A DNA stretch of 64,000 bases from Actinomycetes bacterium (GCA_023460975.1 JAEWOG010000020.1:1-64000), one strand, 5' to 3'. Positions 34,861 through 43,185 are shown, numbered from the stretch's first letter. Translations and numbers: made by a program. Notes: generated from the sequence alone by a model not told the origin.

Positions 34861-35502
34861 TCAGGCCGAGGCGAAGCGGGTGGACACGTACGCGCCCACC
34901 ATCAGCTTCAACTCCCCCACCAGCCGCTCTCTGTGTTCAAGCTCCATCGGCGCGTGGGCGAGCGTGTGCCGTACGGTCTCGACGCACAGGGTGACGACCT
35001 CGCGCAGCACGTCCTCGGGCTCGTCCGAGAGCCCCTCGCGCAGTCGGGTCACGAACAGCGCCACGAGGTTCTCCCGGACCGTGTGCGCAGGAGAGGAGTC
35101 CTCCTGGGGGTCCGAGTCCTCCGTGAGTCGGTAGTAGCCGGGGTTCTTGAGGTGCGCCTGGGCGGCCACATCGACCAGCGCCAGCACGGCCGTACGCACG
35201 TCGTTGGCGTCGTGCATCTCCCCCAGGACGCGGGCGTACTCACCGGAGACCTCCGTCAGGTAGCGCTCGGCCAGGGCCGCGGCCAAGGCCTCCTTGTCGC
35301 TGAAGAACCTGTAGAGGGCCCCCACGGACACGCCCGCCCGCCGGGAGATCGACGTGGTCGTGGCTCGCTTGAGCCCGACTTCGCCGATCTCCTGGTCGGC
35401 GGCCGCGAGGATGCGTTCCACCGTCTCTCGCGAGCGCCCCTGTTTGGGTTTTCGCAACCCGGCCGAGGCGCCGGCGGACGGTCGTGCTGGTTCCGAGATC
35501 AT
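34861..35502 (-). CDS. TetR-family transcriptional regulator
   Basis: A 213-residue repressor-type protein. The N-terminal DNA-binding domain (about 25-75) reads as a TetR helix-turn-helix: RILAAADQEIGEVGLKRATT, then ISRRAGVSVGALYRFFSDKEAL. The C-terminal part is a ligand-binding helical domain of unknown specificity. The ATG at 35502 is chosen over one at 35529 because TATGGT lies six bases upstream, giving a leaderless start. It is 43 bases downstream of the SGNH hydrolase gene on the same strand, making that gene a plausible target. Confidence 0.9.
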   Translation of the reverse strand: MISEPARPSAGASAGLRKPKQGRSRETVERILAAADQEIGEVGLKRATTTSISRRAGVSVGALYRFFSDKEALAAALAERYLTEVSGEYARVLGEMHDANDVRTAVLALVDVAAQAHLKNPGYYRLTEDSDPQEDSSPAHTVRENLVALFVTRLREGLSDEPEDVLREVVTLCVETVRHTLAHAPMELEHRERLVGELKLMVGAYVSTRFASA

Positions 35503-35508
35503 CAATCG

Positions 35509-35514
35509 ACCATA
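35509..35514 (-). promoter_or_regulatory. -10 hexamer TATGGT, leaderless TetR gene
   Basis: TATGGT, six bases CGATTG, then ATG at 35502, in the 43-base gap after the hydrolase gene. Confidence 0.55.
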
Positions 35515-35545
35515 GCGATGTCCACCCATCAGCAGGAGGCGGTGT

Positions 35546-36865
35546 TCACCGCAGCACGATCTGCCCGCCCTCCCTCGCGCACGTCACGGCGCGGCCGGAC
35601 CATGTCGCCGCCGCAGCGAGGCACTGGCCGAGCACCGCGTGCCCGGACACGCTGGGGTGCCACGACTCCTGGCAGGTCTGGTAGTAGCTGTTGCACGTGT
35701 CGATGAACCGCTTGAGGTCGAGCTTGTCGACCCCGTTGAAGTTCTCCAGCTTGACCCCGCTCGGCCCGTCCATCACGCGCAGCGGCGTTGCCAGCGCGCT
35801 TGCGGGCCCACCGGACGACTCACAGAGGCGAGCGCCGTCGAAGGCCTTCTGGACGTTCAGGTACACGAGGTCCGCAGCGGGCCGCTCCGCCTGGAGGGTG
35901 GAGGCCACGCCCGAGACCATCGATCCGAGCCTCTGGGAGAACCGGTGCGCCGGGGCCAGCGAGGCGATGTGCGCAGGGCACCCCGCGGCGTACCGCTCCC
36001 GGACCAGGTCCCGGAACTTGTCCCGGGTGTCCTTGCGGCCGTCCTCCTCGATGTACTGCTGTGCGTACGTCTGAGGAAGCGGGTTCGTGTAGTCCTGCAG
36101 GACGACGCGGTGCTGCCCGTCGGCATCGATCTCATCGAGGACGGTGAGGACCTCGCGCACCGCCGCGGTCGTCTCCGCCTGGGCGGCACTGAACTGCGCC
36201 AGCGTGCCGAGATCGTCGTCGGAGCAGGGGCGCTCGTTGATCGGCGTGCCGCTCACCCAGTTGATGAAGTGGATCCAGACCTCCCACCATCCGGTGAACC
36301 CGTCGCCGACGAACCGGCCGGCACACTCCGCCGCCACCTCGCCGAAGGTGAAGGAGGAGTTGTTGGAGCCGATTCCCAGCAGCACGAGGTCGATGTCACT
36401 GGTCTGCGCGATGGCGCGCAGTTGGCTGATCTGCGAGGCCACCGTACGACCGCCCGCGCGCGCCGCGGAGTCACTGGCCATGTCGGCGGGACGCGCACCG
36501 GAGCAAGCGATGTTGAAGCGCCGCGAGATGCCGGTGAGGGCGGCCTGGTTGATCGAGGCGTTCGCCGAGCGGTGACAGAAGTACGGGTTGCTGTTGGCCG
36601 CCGACCAGCCCGGGAATCCCTGGCTAGTCCCGTTGACGTCGGTGACGGCTTGGTAGTCCCCCGCCCCTTCGCCGCTGATGAAGCTATCACCCATCGCGAC
36701 CGCGGCGCTGGGCAGCGCACGGGTGGCGATGGGAGCGTCCCTGACGGCGCCGAGCAGGCCACCGCCAGGATCCCGTACGGCCTCGTCCGCGGTGGCGGGG
36801 ACGACCGCTGAGAAGGTGAGCACTGCGGCAAGGGCAGCCGCACGGGCGAGCAAGCTTCTGGTCAT
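35546..36865 (-). CDS. Secreted SGNH/GDSL-family lipase or esterase
   Basis: A 439-residue protein with a Sec signal peptide (charged start, hydrophobic core about 7-22, cleavage near ATA-DE at 26-27). The SGNH block I motif is AVAMGDSFISGEGAGDY with nucleophile S61, block III includes LGIGSNNSSF, and the C-terminal catalytic Asp-His pair position is in SWHPSVSGH. Several cysteines (for example in YFCHRS, IACSGA and ERPCSDDD) suggest disulfides, as in the Streptomyces SCO1725 lipase type. It is extracellular and of unknown substrate. An inverted repeat lies 27 bases upstream of the start, and a TetR gene follows. Confidence 0.9.
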   Translation of the reverse strand: MTRSLLARAAALAAVLTFSAVVPATADEAVRDPGGGLLGAVRDAPIATRALPSAAVAMGDSFISGEGAGDYQAVTDVNGTSQGFPGWSAANSNPYFCHRSANASINQAALTGISRRFNIACSGARPADMASDSAARAGGRTVASQISQLRAIAQTSDIDLVLLGIGSNNSSFTFGEVAAECAGRFVGDGFTGWWEVWIHFINWVSGTPINERPCSDDDLGTLAQFSAAQAETTAAVREVLTVLDEIDADGQHRVVLQDYTNPLPQTYAQQYIEEDGRKDTRDKFRDLVRERYAAGCPAHIASLAPAHRFSQRLGSMVSGVASTLQAERPAADLVYLNVQKAFDGARLCESSGGPASALATPLRVMDGPSGVKLENFNGVDKLDLKRFIDTCNSYYQTCQESWHPSVSGHAVLGQCLAAAATWSGRAVTCAREGGQIVLR

Positions 36866-36891
36866 GGGGACCTCCGAGTCGGTCGACCAAA

Positions 36892-36911
36892 ATGCGAATA
36901 CTTCTTCGCAT
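36892..36911 (-). promoter_or_regulatory. Operator-like inverted repeat upstream of the SGNH hydrolase
   Basis: ATGCGAA and TTCGCAT (7-base perfect arms) are separated by TACTTC. The 20-base element is 27-46 bases upstream of the hydrolase start, where a promoter should be. The adjacent TetR regulator is the simplest candidate to bind it. Confidence 0.5.
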
Positions 36912-36986
36912 CATTCGCTCGATCCTCGGATGTGTCAACGGTCACACTGCCCAGCCGCGACCACACCCCACCCACGAAATGACGAA

Positions 36987-37016
36987 GCGCCGCACACCCA
37001 GCAGGGCGTACGGCGC
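36987..37016 (-). terminator. sigA terminator
   Basis: Thirteen-base arms (36987-36999 and 37004-37016), complete when two G-U pairs are allowed, flank a four-base loop. It begins 23 bases after the sigA stop. Confidence 0.7.
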
Positions 37017-37038
37017 AACGTGTGAGTCCGGTTGCTCG

Positions 37039-38565
37039 TCAGTCCAGGTAGTCCCGCAGGACCTGGGAACGCGACGGGTGACGCAGCTTGGACATCGTCT
37101 TGGACTCGATCTGGCGGATCCGCTCGCGCGTGACTCCGTAAACCTTGCCGATCTCGTCGAGCGTCTTGGGCTGGCCGTCGGTGAGACCGAATCGCATCGA
37201 GACCACACCGGCCTCGCGCTCGCTCAGCGTGTCGAGGACCGCGTGCAACTGCTCCTGCAGCAGCGTGAACGAGACAGCGTCCGCAGGCACGATGGCCTCG
37301 GAGTCCTCGATGAGGTCACCGAACTCGGAGTCTCCGTCCTCGCCCAGCGGGGTGTGCAGCGAGATGGGCTCACGGCCGTACTTCTGGACCTCGATGACCT
37401 TCTCAGGGGTCATGTCGAGTTCCTTGGCCAGCTCCTCCGGCGTGGGCTCGCGACCGAGGTCCTGCAGCATCTGGCGCTGTACGCGGGCCAGCTTATTGAT
37501 GACCTCGACCATGTGGACGGGGATACGGATCGTCCGCGCCTGGTCGGCCATCGCGCGGGTGATGGCCTGACGAATCCACCACGTCGCGTAGGTCGAGAAC
37601 TTGTATCCCTTGGTGTAGTCGAACTTCTCGACCGCGCGGATCAGACCGAGATTGCCCTCCTGGATGAGGTCCAGGAAGAGCATGCCGCGGCCGGTGTAGC
37701 GCTTGGCCAGCGACACCACCAGACGCAGGTTGGCCTCGAGCAGGTGGTTCTTGGCGCGTCGACCGTCATCAGCGATCCACTCGAGCTCCTCGAGTGCGTT
37801 GGCCTTGATCTTGGTGCCCTTGCCGAGCTTCTCGTCGGCGAACAGGCCGGCCTCGATGCGCTTGGCGAGCTCGACCTCCATCTCGGCGTTGAGCAGCGGG
37901 ACCTTGCCGATCTGCTTGAGGTAGTCCTTCACCGGGTCAGCGGTCGCACCGGCCACCATGACCTGCTGCTCAGGCTCGTCGGTGTCGTCCGCGGCGGAGA
38001 CGGTGAACGCCTCCTTCTCGTCCTCCTTGATGGAGGGGTCGCTGGCCACGTCCTTCTCGAACTCCTCGTCCGAGATGTCGGGCAGCACCTTCTTGCCGTC
38101 GGGGCCGATCACGGCCGTCTCGACGGCGAGGTCGACGGGAGCCTCGTCCTTGCCGGCAGCCTTCTTGGCGGCCGCCTTCTTCGCCGGGGCCTTCTTGGCA
38201 GCAGCCTTCTTGGCTGGCGCCTTCTCCGCGGCAGGCTCCGCGTCCTCGGCGGACGCGGCCTTGGCGGCCGGGGCCTTCTTCGCCGGCGCCTTCTTGGCCG
38301 CCGTCTTCGTTGCCGCACCGGACTTGCGGGTCGTGGCAGCGACCGCCCGCGACGAGGTCACGTCGATGTGCACGTCGATCTCGAGGGCGGAGAGGTGGCC
38401 GAGCAGCGCCTTCAGGTGACGCGGCTCGACGCCAGCCACCTCGCTCGCGGTGCGCAGCTCATCGGGGGTCACGTACCCCAGAGGCTTGCCTCGCTCAACC
38501 AGGGCCACGATGGCCGGGTGCGAGAGCACTTCATCAGGGAGTGACTTGCGCGCGGGTGAAGACAC
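37039..38565 (-). CDS. sigA: Primary RNA polymerase sigma factor SigA/HrdB/RpoD
   Basis: The housekeeping sigma-70 factor, about 508 residues. Region 1.1-like sequence is followed by a long Lys/Ala/Pro-rich low-complexity stretch (about 78-140), then regions 1.2 to 4.2: DPVKDYLKQIGKVPLL (1.2), NLRLVVSLAKRYTGRGM and the -10-reading FSTYATWWIRQAITRA (2.3-2.4), and TLDEIGKVYGVTRERIRQIE (4.2). Its -35 and -10 recognition parts are typical. The GTG at 38565 is preferred because AGAGG lies five bases before it; the GTG two codons earlier overlaps that site. HrdB-type tails like this are seen in Streptomyces and Nocardioides. Confidence 0.96.
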   Translation of the reverse strand: MSSPARKSLPDEVLSHPAIVALVERGKPLGYVTPDELRTASEVAGVEPRHLKALLGHLSALEIDVHIDVTSSRAVAATTRKSGAATKTAAKKAPAKKAPAAKAASAEDAEPAAEKAPAKKAAAKKAPAKKAAAKKAAGKDEAPVDLAVETAVIGPDGKKVLPDISDEEFEKDVASDPSIKEDEKEAFTVSAADDTDEPEQQVMVAGATADPVKDYLKQIGKVPLLNAEMEVELAKRIEAGLFADEKLGKGTKIKANALEELEWIADDGRRAKNHLLEANLRLVVSLAKRYTGRGMLFLDLIQEGNLGLIRAVEKFDYTKGYKFSTYATWWIRQAITRAMADQARTIRIPVHMVEVINKLARVQRQMLQDLGREPTPEELAKELDMTPEKVIEVQKYGREPISLHTPLGEDGDSEFGDLIEDSEAIVPADAVSFTLLQEQLHAVLDTLSEREAGVVSMRFGLTDGQPKTLDEIGKVYGVTRERIRQIESKTMSKLRHPSRSQVLRDYLD

Positions 38566-38634
38566 GAACACCTCTTGTCATTCGACTTCGGGGCGCGGCC
38601 AAGCCCGGTAACGTCAAGAGCCGCGCTCACAATG

Positions 38635-38663
38635 ATGCCACGTGCATGAAAGGCGCGTGGCAT
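38635..38663 (-). promoter_or_regulatory. Operator-like inverted repeat upstream of sigA
   Basis: ATGCCACG and CGTGGCAT form 8-base perfect arms with 13 bases between them, 70-98 bases upstream of the sigA start. TTGACG lies downstream of it on the minus strand, but no good -10 follows at the right distance. Confidence 0.4.
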
Positions 38664-38724
38664 TGAGGGTGAGTTCCGCGCGGCCCGTCGCCGCCGCAGG
38701 CGTGCCGACCGGCCAGAGGAGGCC

Positions 38725-39291
38725 TCAGCCCTGCGCCTTCGCCGCCGCCTTCTTGGCCTTCTTGAAGTCCCGCACCTTCTGCAGCGAGTCGCCGTCGACG
38801 ACGTCGGCCACGGAGCGATAGCCCTCCAACGCGTAGTCGCCGACCAACTTCTCCCAGCCCTCGGGCCGTACGCCAACCTGCTTGGCCAGCAGGGCCACGA
38901 AGATCTGCGCCTTCTGCTTGCCGAAGCCCGGCAGCGCCTGGACGCGCTTGAACAGGTCCTTGGCGTCGGCCGTTTCGTTCCACAGCTTGGAGGCATCGCC
39001 GTCGTACGTCTCCTCGACGATGCGCGCCAACTCCTGGAACCGGGCAGCCATCGATCCCGGGAAACGGTGGATGGCCGGCGGGATCGAGGCCAACTCCTTG
39101 AACGCCTCGGGGTCAGCGCCGCAGAGCGCCGACGTCTCAAGCGTCCCAAAGCGCTCCAGCACCTTGGCCGGACCGCGGAAGGCATGCTCCATCGGGTACT
39201 GCTGGTCGAGCATCATGCCGGCGAGCAGGGCGAAGGCGTGGTCGTCGAGGACCTTGTCGGCACTCTCGTCCTGACAGATCTGGAAACCCAT
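38725..39291 (-). CDS. HhH-GPD-type base-excision DNA repair protein
   Basis: A 188-residue protein of the helix-hairpin-helix GPD superfamily. The core runs from FALLAGMMLDQQYPMEHAFRGP (about 20-42) to the hairpin LPGFGKQKAQIFVALLAKQ (about 119-138), followed by a basic C-terminal tail ending KKAKKAAAKAQG. The family includes DNA glycosylases, but this small actinobacterial branch has no characterised lesion. The [4Fe-4S] cysteines of EndoIII are absent. It lies 20 bases downstream of ruvB on the same strand, so it probably shares the DNA-repair operon. Confidence 0.85.
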   Translation of the reverse strand: MGFQICQDESADKVLDDHAFALLAGMMLDQQYPMEHAFRGPAKVLERFGTLETSALCGADPEAFKELASIPPAIHRFPGSMAARFQELARIVEETYDGDASKLWNETADAKDLFKRVQALPGFGKQKAQIFVALLAKQVGVRPEGWEKLVGDYALEGYRSVADVVDGDSLQKVRDFKKAKKAAAKAQG

Positions 39292-39311
39292 GTCCCCATC
39301 TTCCCAAAGAC

Positions 39312-40427
39312 TCAGGCGTCGTCGAACAGGGACGGGTCCCCCAGTGCCGCCGACGGCGGCACTGCCAACCCCAGGTGCTGCCAGGCGGCCGGTGTCGCGA
39401 TGCGCCCGCGGGGGGTCCGGGCGAGCATGCCGAGGCGTACGAGGAAGGGTTCAGCCACTTCCTCGACCGTCTCGCGCTCCTCACCCACGGCAACCGCCAG
39501 CGTCGAGACGCCGACCGGCCCGCCGCCGAAACGGCGGCACAGCACGTCGAGGACGGCGCGATCGAGCCGATCGAGACCCGACTGGTCGACCTCGAACATG
39601 TCGAGCGCAGCATGGGCGATCGACTTCGTCACCACGCCGTCGGCTCGCACCTGGGCGTAGTCGCGCACCCGACGCAGCAGTCGGTTGGCAATGCGGGGTG
39701 TGCCGCGAGAACGCAGGGCGATCTCCGCCGCGCCCTCGGGACGCAGTTCGACACCGAGAAGGCTGGCGGAACGGTGCACGATGAGGTCGAGATCGGCAGG
39801 CTCGTAGAACTCCAGGTGTGCAGTGAAGCCGAACCGGTCGCGCAGCGGTCCGGGCAGCAGGCCGGCCCTCGTCGTGGCACCGACGAGGGTGAACGGCGGG
39901 AGGTCGATGGGGATCGCAGTCGCCCCCGGGCCCTTCCCGATGACGACATCGACGCGGAAGTCCTCCATCGCCATGTACAGCATCTCTTCTGCGGGCCGCG
40001 ACATCCGGTGGATCTCGTCGACGAACAGGACATCGCCCTCGTTCAGGCCCGAGAGGATGGCGGCCAGATCGCCCGCATGCGTGATCGCGGGACCACTGGT
40101 GAGGCGCAACGGCACGCCCATCTCGGCGGCAATGATCATGGCGAGCGTGGTCTTGCCCAGGCCGGGAGGACCCGACAGCAGGACGTGGTCCGGCGAACGG
40201 CCGCGCCGCCTGGCCGCTTCGAGCACCAGTCCGAGCTGGTCGCGTACGCGGGCCTGACCGACGACCTCGTCGAGCGTGCGAGGACGCAGCGCAGCCTCGA
40301 CCGCGCGTTCGTCGCCCTCCGCCTCAGCATCGGTCAGTCGGCGCAGGTGTGCGTCCTCGGCCGCGCCATAGCGGGCGTCGACGTCCTCGTCAGTCCAGTC
40401 CATCGTCGTGCGGCTCCCGTCACTCAT
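39312..40427 (-). CDS. ruvB: Holliday junction branch migration ATPase RuvB
   Basis: The hexameric motor of the RuvAB branch migration complex, 371 residues. Walker A is SGPPGLGKTTLA, Walker B is VLFVDEIHRM, sensor 1 is VGATTRAG with the arginine-finger region LRDRFG, and the C-terminal winged helix carries EPFLVRLGMLARTPRGRI. It starts by a four-base overlap with the ruvA stop, so it is coupled. The N-terminal 50 residues are longer and more acidic than in E. coli, as usual for actinobacteria. The group lies under the LexA box upstream of ruvC. Confidence 0.97.
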   Translation of the reverse strand: MSDGSRTTMDWTDEDVDARYGAAEDAHLRRLTDAEAEGDERAVEAALRPRTLDEVVGQARVRDQLGLVLEAARRRGRSPDHVLLSGPPGLGKTTLAMIIAAEMGVPLRLTSGPAITHAGDLAAILSGLNEGDVLFVDEIHRMSRPAEEMLYMAMEDFRVDVVIGKGPGATAIPIDLPPFTLVGATTRAGLLPGPLRDRFGFTAHLEFYEPADLDLIVHRSASLLGVELRPEGAAEIALRSRGTPRIANRLLRRVRDYAQVRADGVVTKSIAHAALDMFEVDQSGLDRLDRAVLDVLCRRFGGGPVGVSTLAVAVGEERETVEEVAEPFLVRLGMLARTPRGRIATPAAWQHLGLAVPPSAALGDPSLFDDA

Positions 40428-41023
40428 GCCTTGCTGAGCGTACGCAGGGCGGCCCTGAGCAGGGCCCCGACGTCGGGCGCCTCGCCCGCGTCACCGGCGA
40501 CTGCATCAATGGCCTTGTCGGCCTCCTTCGCCGACCAGCCCAGGCCGATGAGGCCCTGGTGCACCTGGTCGCGCCATGCCCCGGACGTCCCTGACACGGC
40601 GCCGCGGGAGCGGGTGCCGACCACCGGCCCGACCCGGTCCTTGAGCTCGACGATGATCTTCTGTGCGCCCTTCTGGCCGATCCCGGGCACCTTGGTCAGC
40701 ATCGCCACCTCATCGCCCGCGATCGCCTCGCGCAGAGCGTCGGGTGACAGCACTGCCAGTGCCGCCTGGGCGAGCTTGGGGCCCACGCCCGAGGCGGTCT
40801 GGAGGAGGGTGAACATCTCCTTCTCGTCCTCATCGGTGAACCCGAAGAGCGTCATGGAGTCCTCGCGGACCACCAGGGTCGACGGCAGGGTGGCCTGCTC
40901 CCCCACCCGCAGCGTGGCGATCGTGTGCGGCGTGCAGTTGAGCTCGAGACCGATCCCGCCGACCTCGACCACGGCACTCGACAAGGTCACCGCGGCCACG
41001 CGGCCGCTGACGAACGCGATCAT
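40424..41023 (-). CDS. ruvA: Holliday junction DNA-binding protein RuvA
   Basis: Binds the four-way junction as a tetramer and loads RuvB. The 199-residue protein has the N-terminal OB domain (MIAFVSGRVAAV...), tandem helix-hairpin-helix motifs with LLQTASGVGPKLAQAAL and LTKVPGIGQKGAQKIIVELKD, and the C-terminal RuvB-binding helical domain (about 150-199). It starts at the ATG overlapping the ruvC stop (ATGA). The order ruvC, ruvA, ruvB is standard in actinobacteria. Confidence 0.96.
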   Translation of the reverse strand: MIAFVSGRVAAVTLSSAVVEVGGIGLELNCTPHTIATLRVGEQATLPSTLVVREDSMTLFGFTDEDEKEMFTLLQTASGVGPKLAQAALAVLSPDALREAIAGDEVAMLTKVPGIGQKGAQKIIVELKDRVGPVVGTRSRGAVSGTSGAWRDQVHQGLIGLGWSAKEADKAIDAVAGDAGEAPDVGALLRAALRTLSKA

Positions 41024-41541
41024 CGGTTCCTCCCTGCTGCGGCGATGGCCGCCTCGATCCGGTTCTGGGCGCCCCCGCGCCACACGTGCGTGATCGCCAG
41101 CGCGAGGGCGTCCGCGGCGTCGGCGGGCTTGGGCGGCGCCTCCAGGCGCAGAATGCGGGTGACCATCGCCCCCACCTGCGCCTTGTCGGCGCGCCCACTT
41201 CCGGTCACCGCGGCCTTGACCTCGCTGGGGGTGTGCATGGCAACCGGCAGGCCCCGCCTGGCGGCCGCCACCATCGCGATGCCGCTGGCCTGGGCGGTCC
41301 CCATGATCGTGCTGACGTCGGAGCGGGCGAAGACCCGCTCGACCGCCACGGCATCCGGGCGGTACTCGTCGAGCCAGGCGTCGATGCCCTTCTCGATGCT
41401 CACCAAACGCTCGGGCACCGACAGGTGGGCGGAGGTGCGTACGACTCCCACGTCGAGCATCGACAGCGGCCGGCCGACGCTGCCCTCGACCACGCCGATG
41501 CCACACCGGGTCAGACCGGGGTCGATCCCCAGGACGCGCAT
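41020..41541 (-). CDS. ruvC: Holliday junction resolvase RuvC
   Basis: Resolves Holliday junctions by paired nicks. The 173-residue protein starts MRVLGIDPGLTRCG, containing the first catalytic aspartate (D6), followed by the conserved VAVERVFA glutamate motif and the DAADALALAITH region with the last acidic residues. The ATG at 41541 is chosen because it gives the canonical N-terminus and is preceded by GAGAGGGG; the longer reading to 41691 crosses the LexA box. It is the first gene of ruvCAB. Confidence 0.96.
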   Translation of the reverse strand: MRVLGIDPGLTRCGIGVVEGSVGRPLSMLDVGVVRTSAHLSVPERLVSIEKGIDAWLDEYRPDAVAVERVFARSDVSTIMGTAQASGIAMVAAARRGLPVAMHTPSEVKAAVTGSGRADKAQVGAMVTRILRLEAPPKPADAADALALAITHVWRGGAQNRIEAAIAAAGRNR

Positions 41542-41561
41542 GGCACCCCTCTCGTCACATC

Positions 41562-41575
41562 CGAACACATGTTCG
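41562..41575 (-). promoter_or_regulatory. LexA (SOS) box upstream of ruvC
   Basis: CGAACACATGTTCG is a perfect GAAC-N4-GTTC palindrome, the actinobacterial SOS box. It lies 20 bases upstream of the ruvC start and should repress ruvCAB, and perhaps the downstream HhH-GPD gene, until DNA damage. Confidence 0.85.
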
Positions 41576-41730
41576 GAGGCCACGCTAGCCGATGCTCCCG
41601 CGCGATCGAACCCCGACACGCTTGGGCCCGGGCGGGACACCGCACCGCCCGGATCCACACGGCCAGCATCCACACTGTCCGGACGCGACACGACCCGGCC
41701 GCCACGCGACCGGGTCGTGAGCGTGGACGA

Positions 41731-42498
41731 TCAGTCGTCCTCGAGCTCGGCCAGAACGTCCTCGGAGACGTCGACGTTGCTGAACACGTTCTGCACGTCG
41801 TCGAGGTCCTCGATCGCGTCGATCAGCTTGAAGACCTTGCGCGCGGCGTCGGCGTCGACGGGGATGTCCATGCTCGCCACGAACTCGACCTCCGCCGAGT
41901 CGTAGTCGATGCCGGCCTCCTGCAGAGCCGTACGGACGGCCACGACGTCGTTGGGCTCCGACTGCACGGTGAGGGACTCGCCCAGGTCGAGGACCTCCTC
42001 GGCGCCGGCGTCCAGGGTCGCCTCGAGGACGTCGTCCTCACCGACCTCGCGCGACTCCTGCGCCTTGGTCACCGCGACGACGCCCTTGCGGCCGAACAGT
42101 CGCGAGACCGAGCCCGGGTCCGCCATGGTGCCGCCGTTGCGGCTGACCGCCGTGCGCACCTCCATGGCCGCGCGGTTCTTGTTGTCGGTCAGACACTCGA
42201 CGAGGATCCCGACGCCGCCGGCGCCGTAGACCTCGTACATGATCGACTCGTAGTTGACGCCGCCGCCGTCGAGGCCGCCGCCACGCTTGACCGCGGAGTC
42301 GATGTTCTTGTTGGGAACCGACTGCTTCTTGGCCTTCTGGATGGCGTCGTACAGCGTCGGGTTGCCGGCCGGGTCGGGGCCGCCCATCTTGGCAGCGATC
42401 TCGATGTTCTTGATCAGCTTGGCGAACAGCTTGCCGCGCTTGGCATCGATCGCGGCCTTCTTGTGCTTGGTGGTCGCCCACTTGGAGTGGCCGGACAT
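41731..42498 (-). CDS. YebC/PmpR-family DNA-binding or translation-related regulatory protein
   Basis: A 255-residue protein of the YebC/TACO1 family. It starts MSGHSKWATTKHKKAA and has the conserved GGGLDGGGVNYESIMYEVYGAGG and FGRKGVV segments. Members are described as transcription factors and, more recently, as ribosome-associated factors for proline stretches; which role applies here is open. It lies between pdxT (37 bases upstream) and ruvC, with a 189-base gap to ruvC holding the LexA box. This pdxT, yebC, ruvC order is conserved in actinobacteria. Confidence 0.93.
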   Translation of the reverse strand: MSGHSKWATTKHKKAAIDAKRGKLFAKLIKNIEIAAKMGGPDPAGNPTLYDAIQKAKKQSVPNKNIDSAVKRGGGLDGGGVNYESIMYEVYGAGGVGILVECLTDNKNRAAMEVRTAVSRNGGTMADPGSVSRLFGRKGVVAVTKAQESREVGEDDVLEATLDAGAEEVLDLGESLTVQSEPNDVVAVRTALQEAGIDYDSAEVEFVASMDIPVDADAARKVFKLIDAIEDLDDVQNVFSNVDVSEDVLAELEDD

Positions 42499-42535
42499 GG
42501 CTCCCTCTTCCGTCTCGCTTGCGTACGAGGCCCGC

Positions 42536-43132
42536 TCAGGCGGACAGCACCAGATCGATGAACAACCGGTGCACGCGCACGTCCCCACCGACCTCCGGAT
42601 GGAAGGAGGTCGCCATGAGGGTCCCTTGGCGAACCGCGACGATCCTATCGTGAGCCGCACCACCCTCCACGCGCGCCAGCACCTCGACGCCCGGGTCGAC
42701 CTCCTCGACCCACGGCGCTCGGATGAACACGGCGTGCACCGGCTCGGCGAGTCCGGCCACGGTGAGGTCCGACTCGAACGAGTCGACCTGGCGTCCGAAC
42801 GCGTTGCGGCGCACGGTCACCGCGAGCCCCCCGATCGTCTCCTGACCGACGGCGCCGTCCTCGATCCGGTCGGCGAGCAGGATCATGCCCGCGCAGGTGC
42901 CGAACATGGGCAGGCCCTCGGCTCGGGCGGCACGGAGTGGCTCGAACATCTCGAACGTCCGGGCCAGTTTGACCATCGTCGTCGACTCCCCGCCGGGGAG
43001 GACGAGGCCGTCCACTGAGGCAAGTTCTGCGGGCCGGCGGACTCGTACGGCTCGCGCTCCCGCCGCCTCGAGCGCCGCCAGGTGTTCACGTACGTCCCCC
43101 TGCAGGGCCAGGACGCCGATGGTCGCAGTCAC
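42536..43132 (-). CDS. pdxT: Pyridoxal 5'-phosphate synthase glutaminase subunit PdxT
   Basis: Supplies ammonia from glutamine to PdxS for PLP synthesis. The 198-residue class I glutaminase starts MTATIGVLALQGDVREHL and has the oxyanion motif LVLPGGESTTM, the nucleophile elbow FGTCAGMILL, and the terminal HPE triad part in SFHPEVGGD. The GTG at 43132 is chosen to give this canonical start; TAGGAT lies eight bases upstream. The partner gene pdxS is 3.7 kb away on the same strand, separated by four genes, which is unusual. No extension of the frame upstream is needed. Confidence 0.95.
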   Translation of the reverse strand: MTATIGVLALQGDVREHLAALEAAGARAVRVRRPAELASVDGLVLPGGESTTMVKLARTFEMFEPLRAARAEGLPMFGTCAGMILLADRIEDGAVGQETIGGLAVTVRRNAFGRQVDSFESDLTVAGLAEPVHAVFIRAPWVEEVDPGVEVLARVEGGAAHDRIVAVRQGTLMATSFHPEVGGDVRVHRLFIDLVLSA

Positions 43133-43140
43133 GAGGAGCG

Positions 43141-43146
43141 ATCCTA
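43141..43146 (-). promoter_or_regulatory. -10 hexamer TAGGAT of pdxT
   Basis: TAGGAT lies eight bases before the GTG at 43132, the same hexamer and spacing as the MFS gene at 14740. Confidence 0.5.
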
Positions 43147-43173
43147 GGCCCGCGCCCCCGCTGTGCATGACCG

Positions 43174-43179
43174 TATGCT
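43174..43179 (+). promoter_or_regulatory. -10 hexamer TATGCT, leaderless serine hydrolase gene
   Basis: TATGCT, six bases CGCGGG, then GTG at 43186, divergent from the pdxT promoter. Confidence 0.6.
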
Positions 43180-43185
43180 CGCGGG

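Noticed and set aside
38150..38340. Frameshift or repeat artefact in sigA
   Set aside because: The Lys/Ala/Pro repeats are a normal low-complexity extension of HrdB/SigA in this group and the frame stays open.
41542..41691. A 50-residue N-terminal extension of RuvC
   Set aside because: It would place the LexA box inside the coding region and has no similarity to RuvC; the protein normally starts at MRVLGIDPG.
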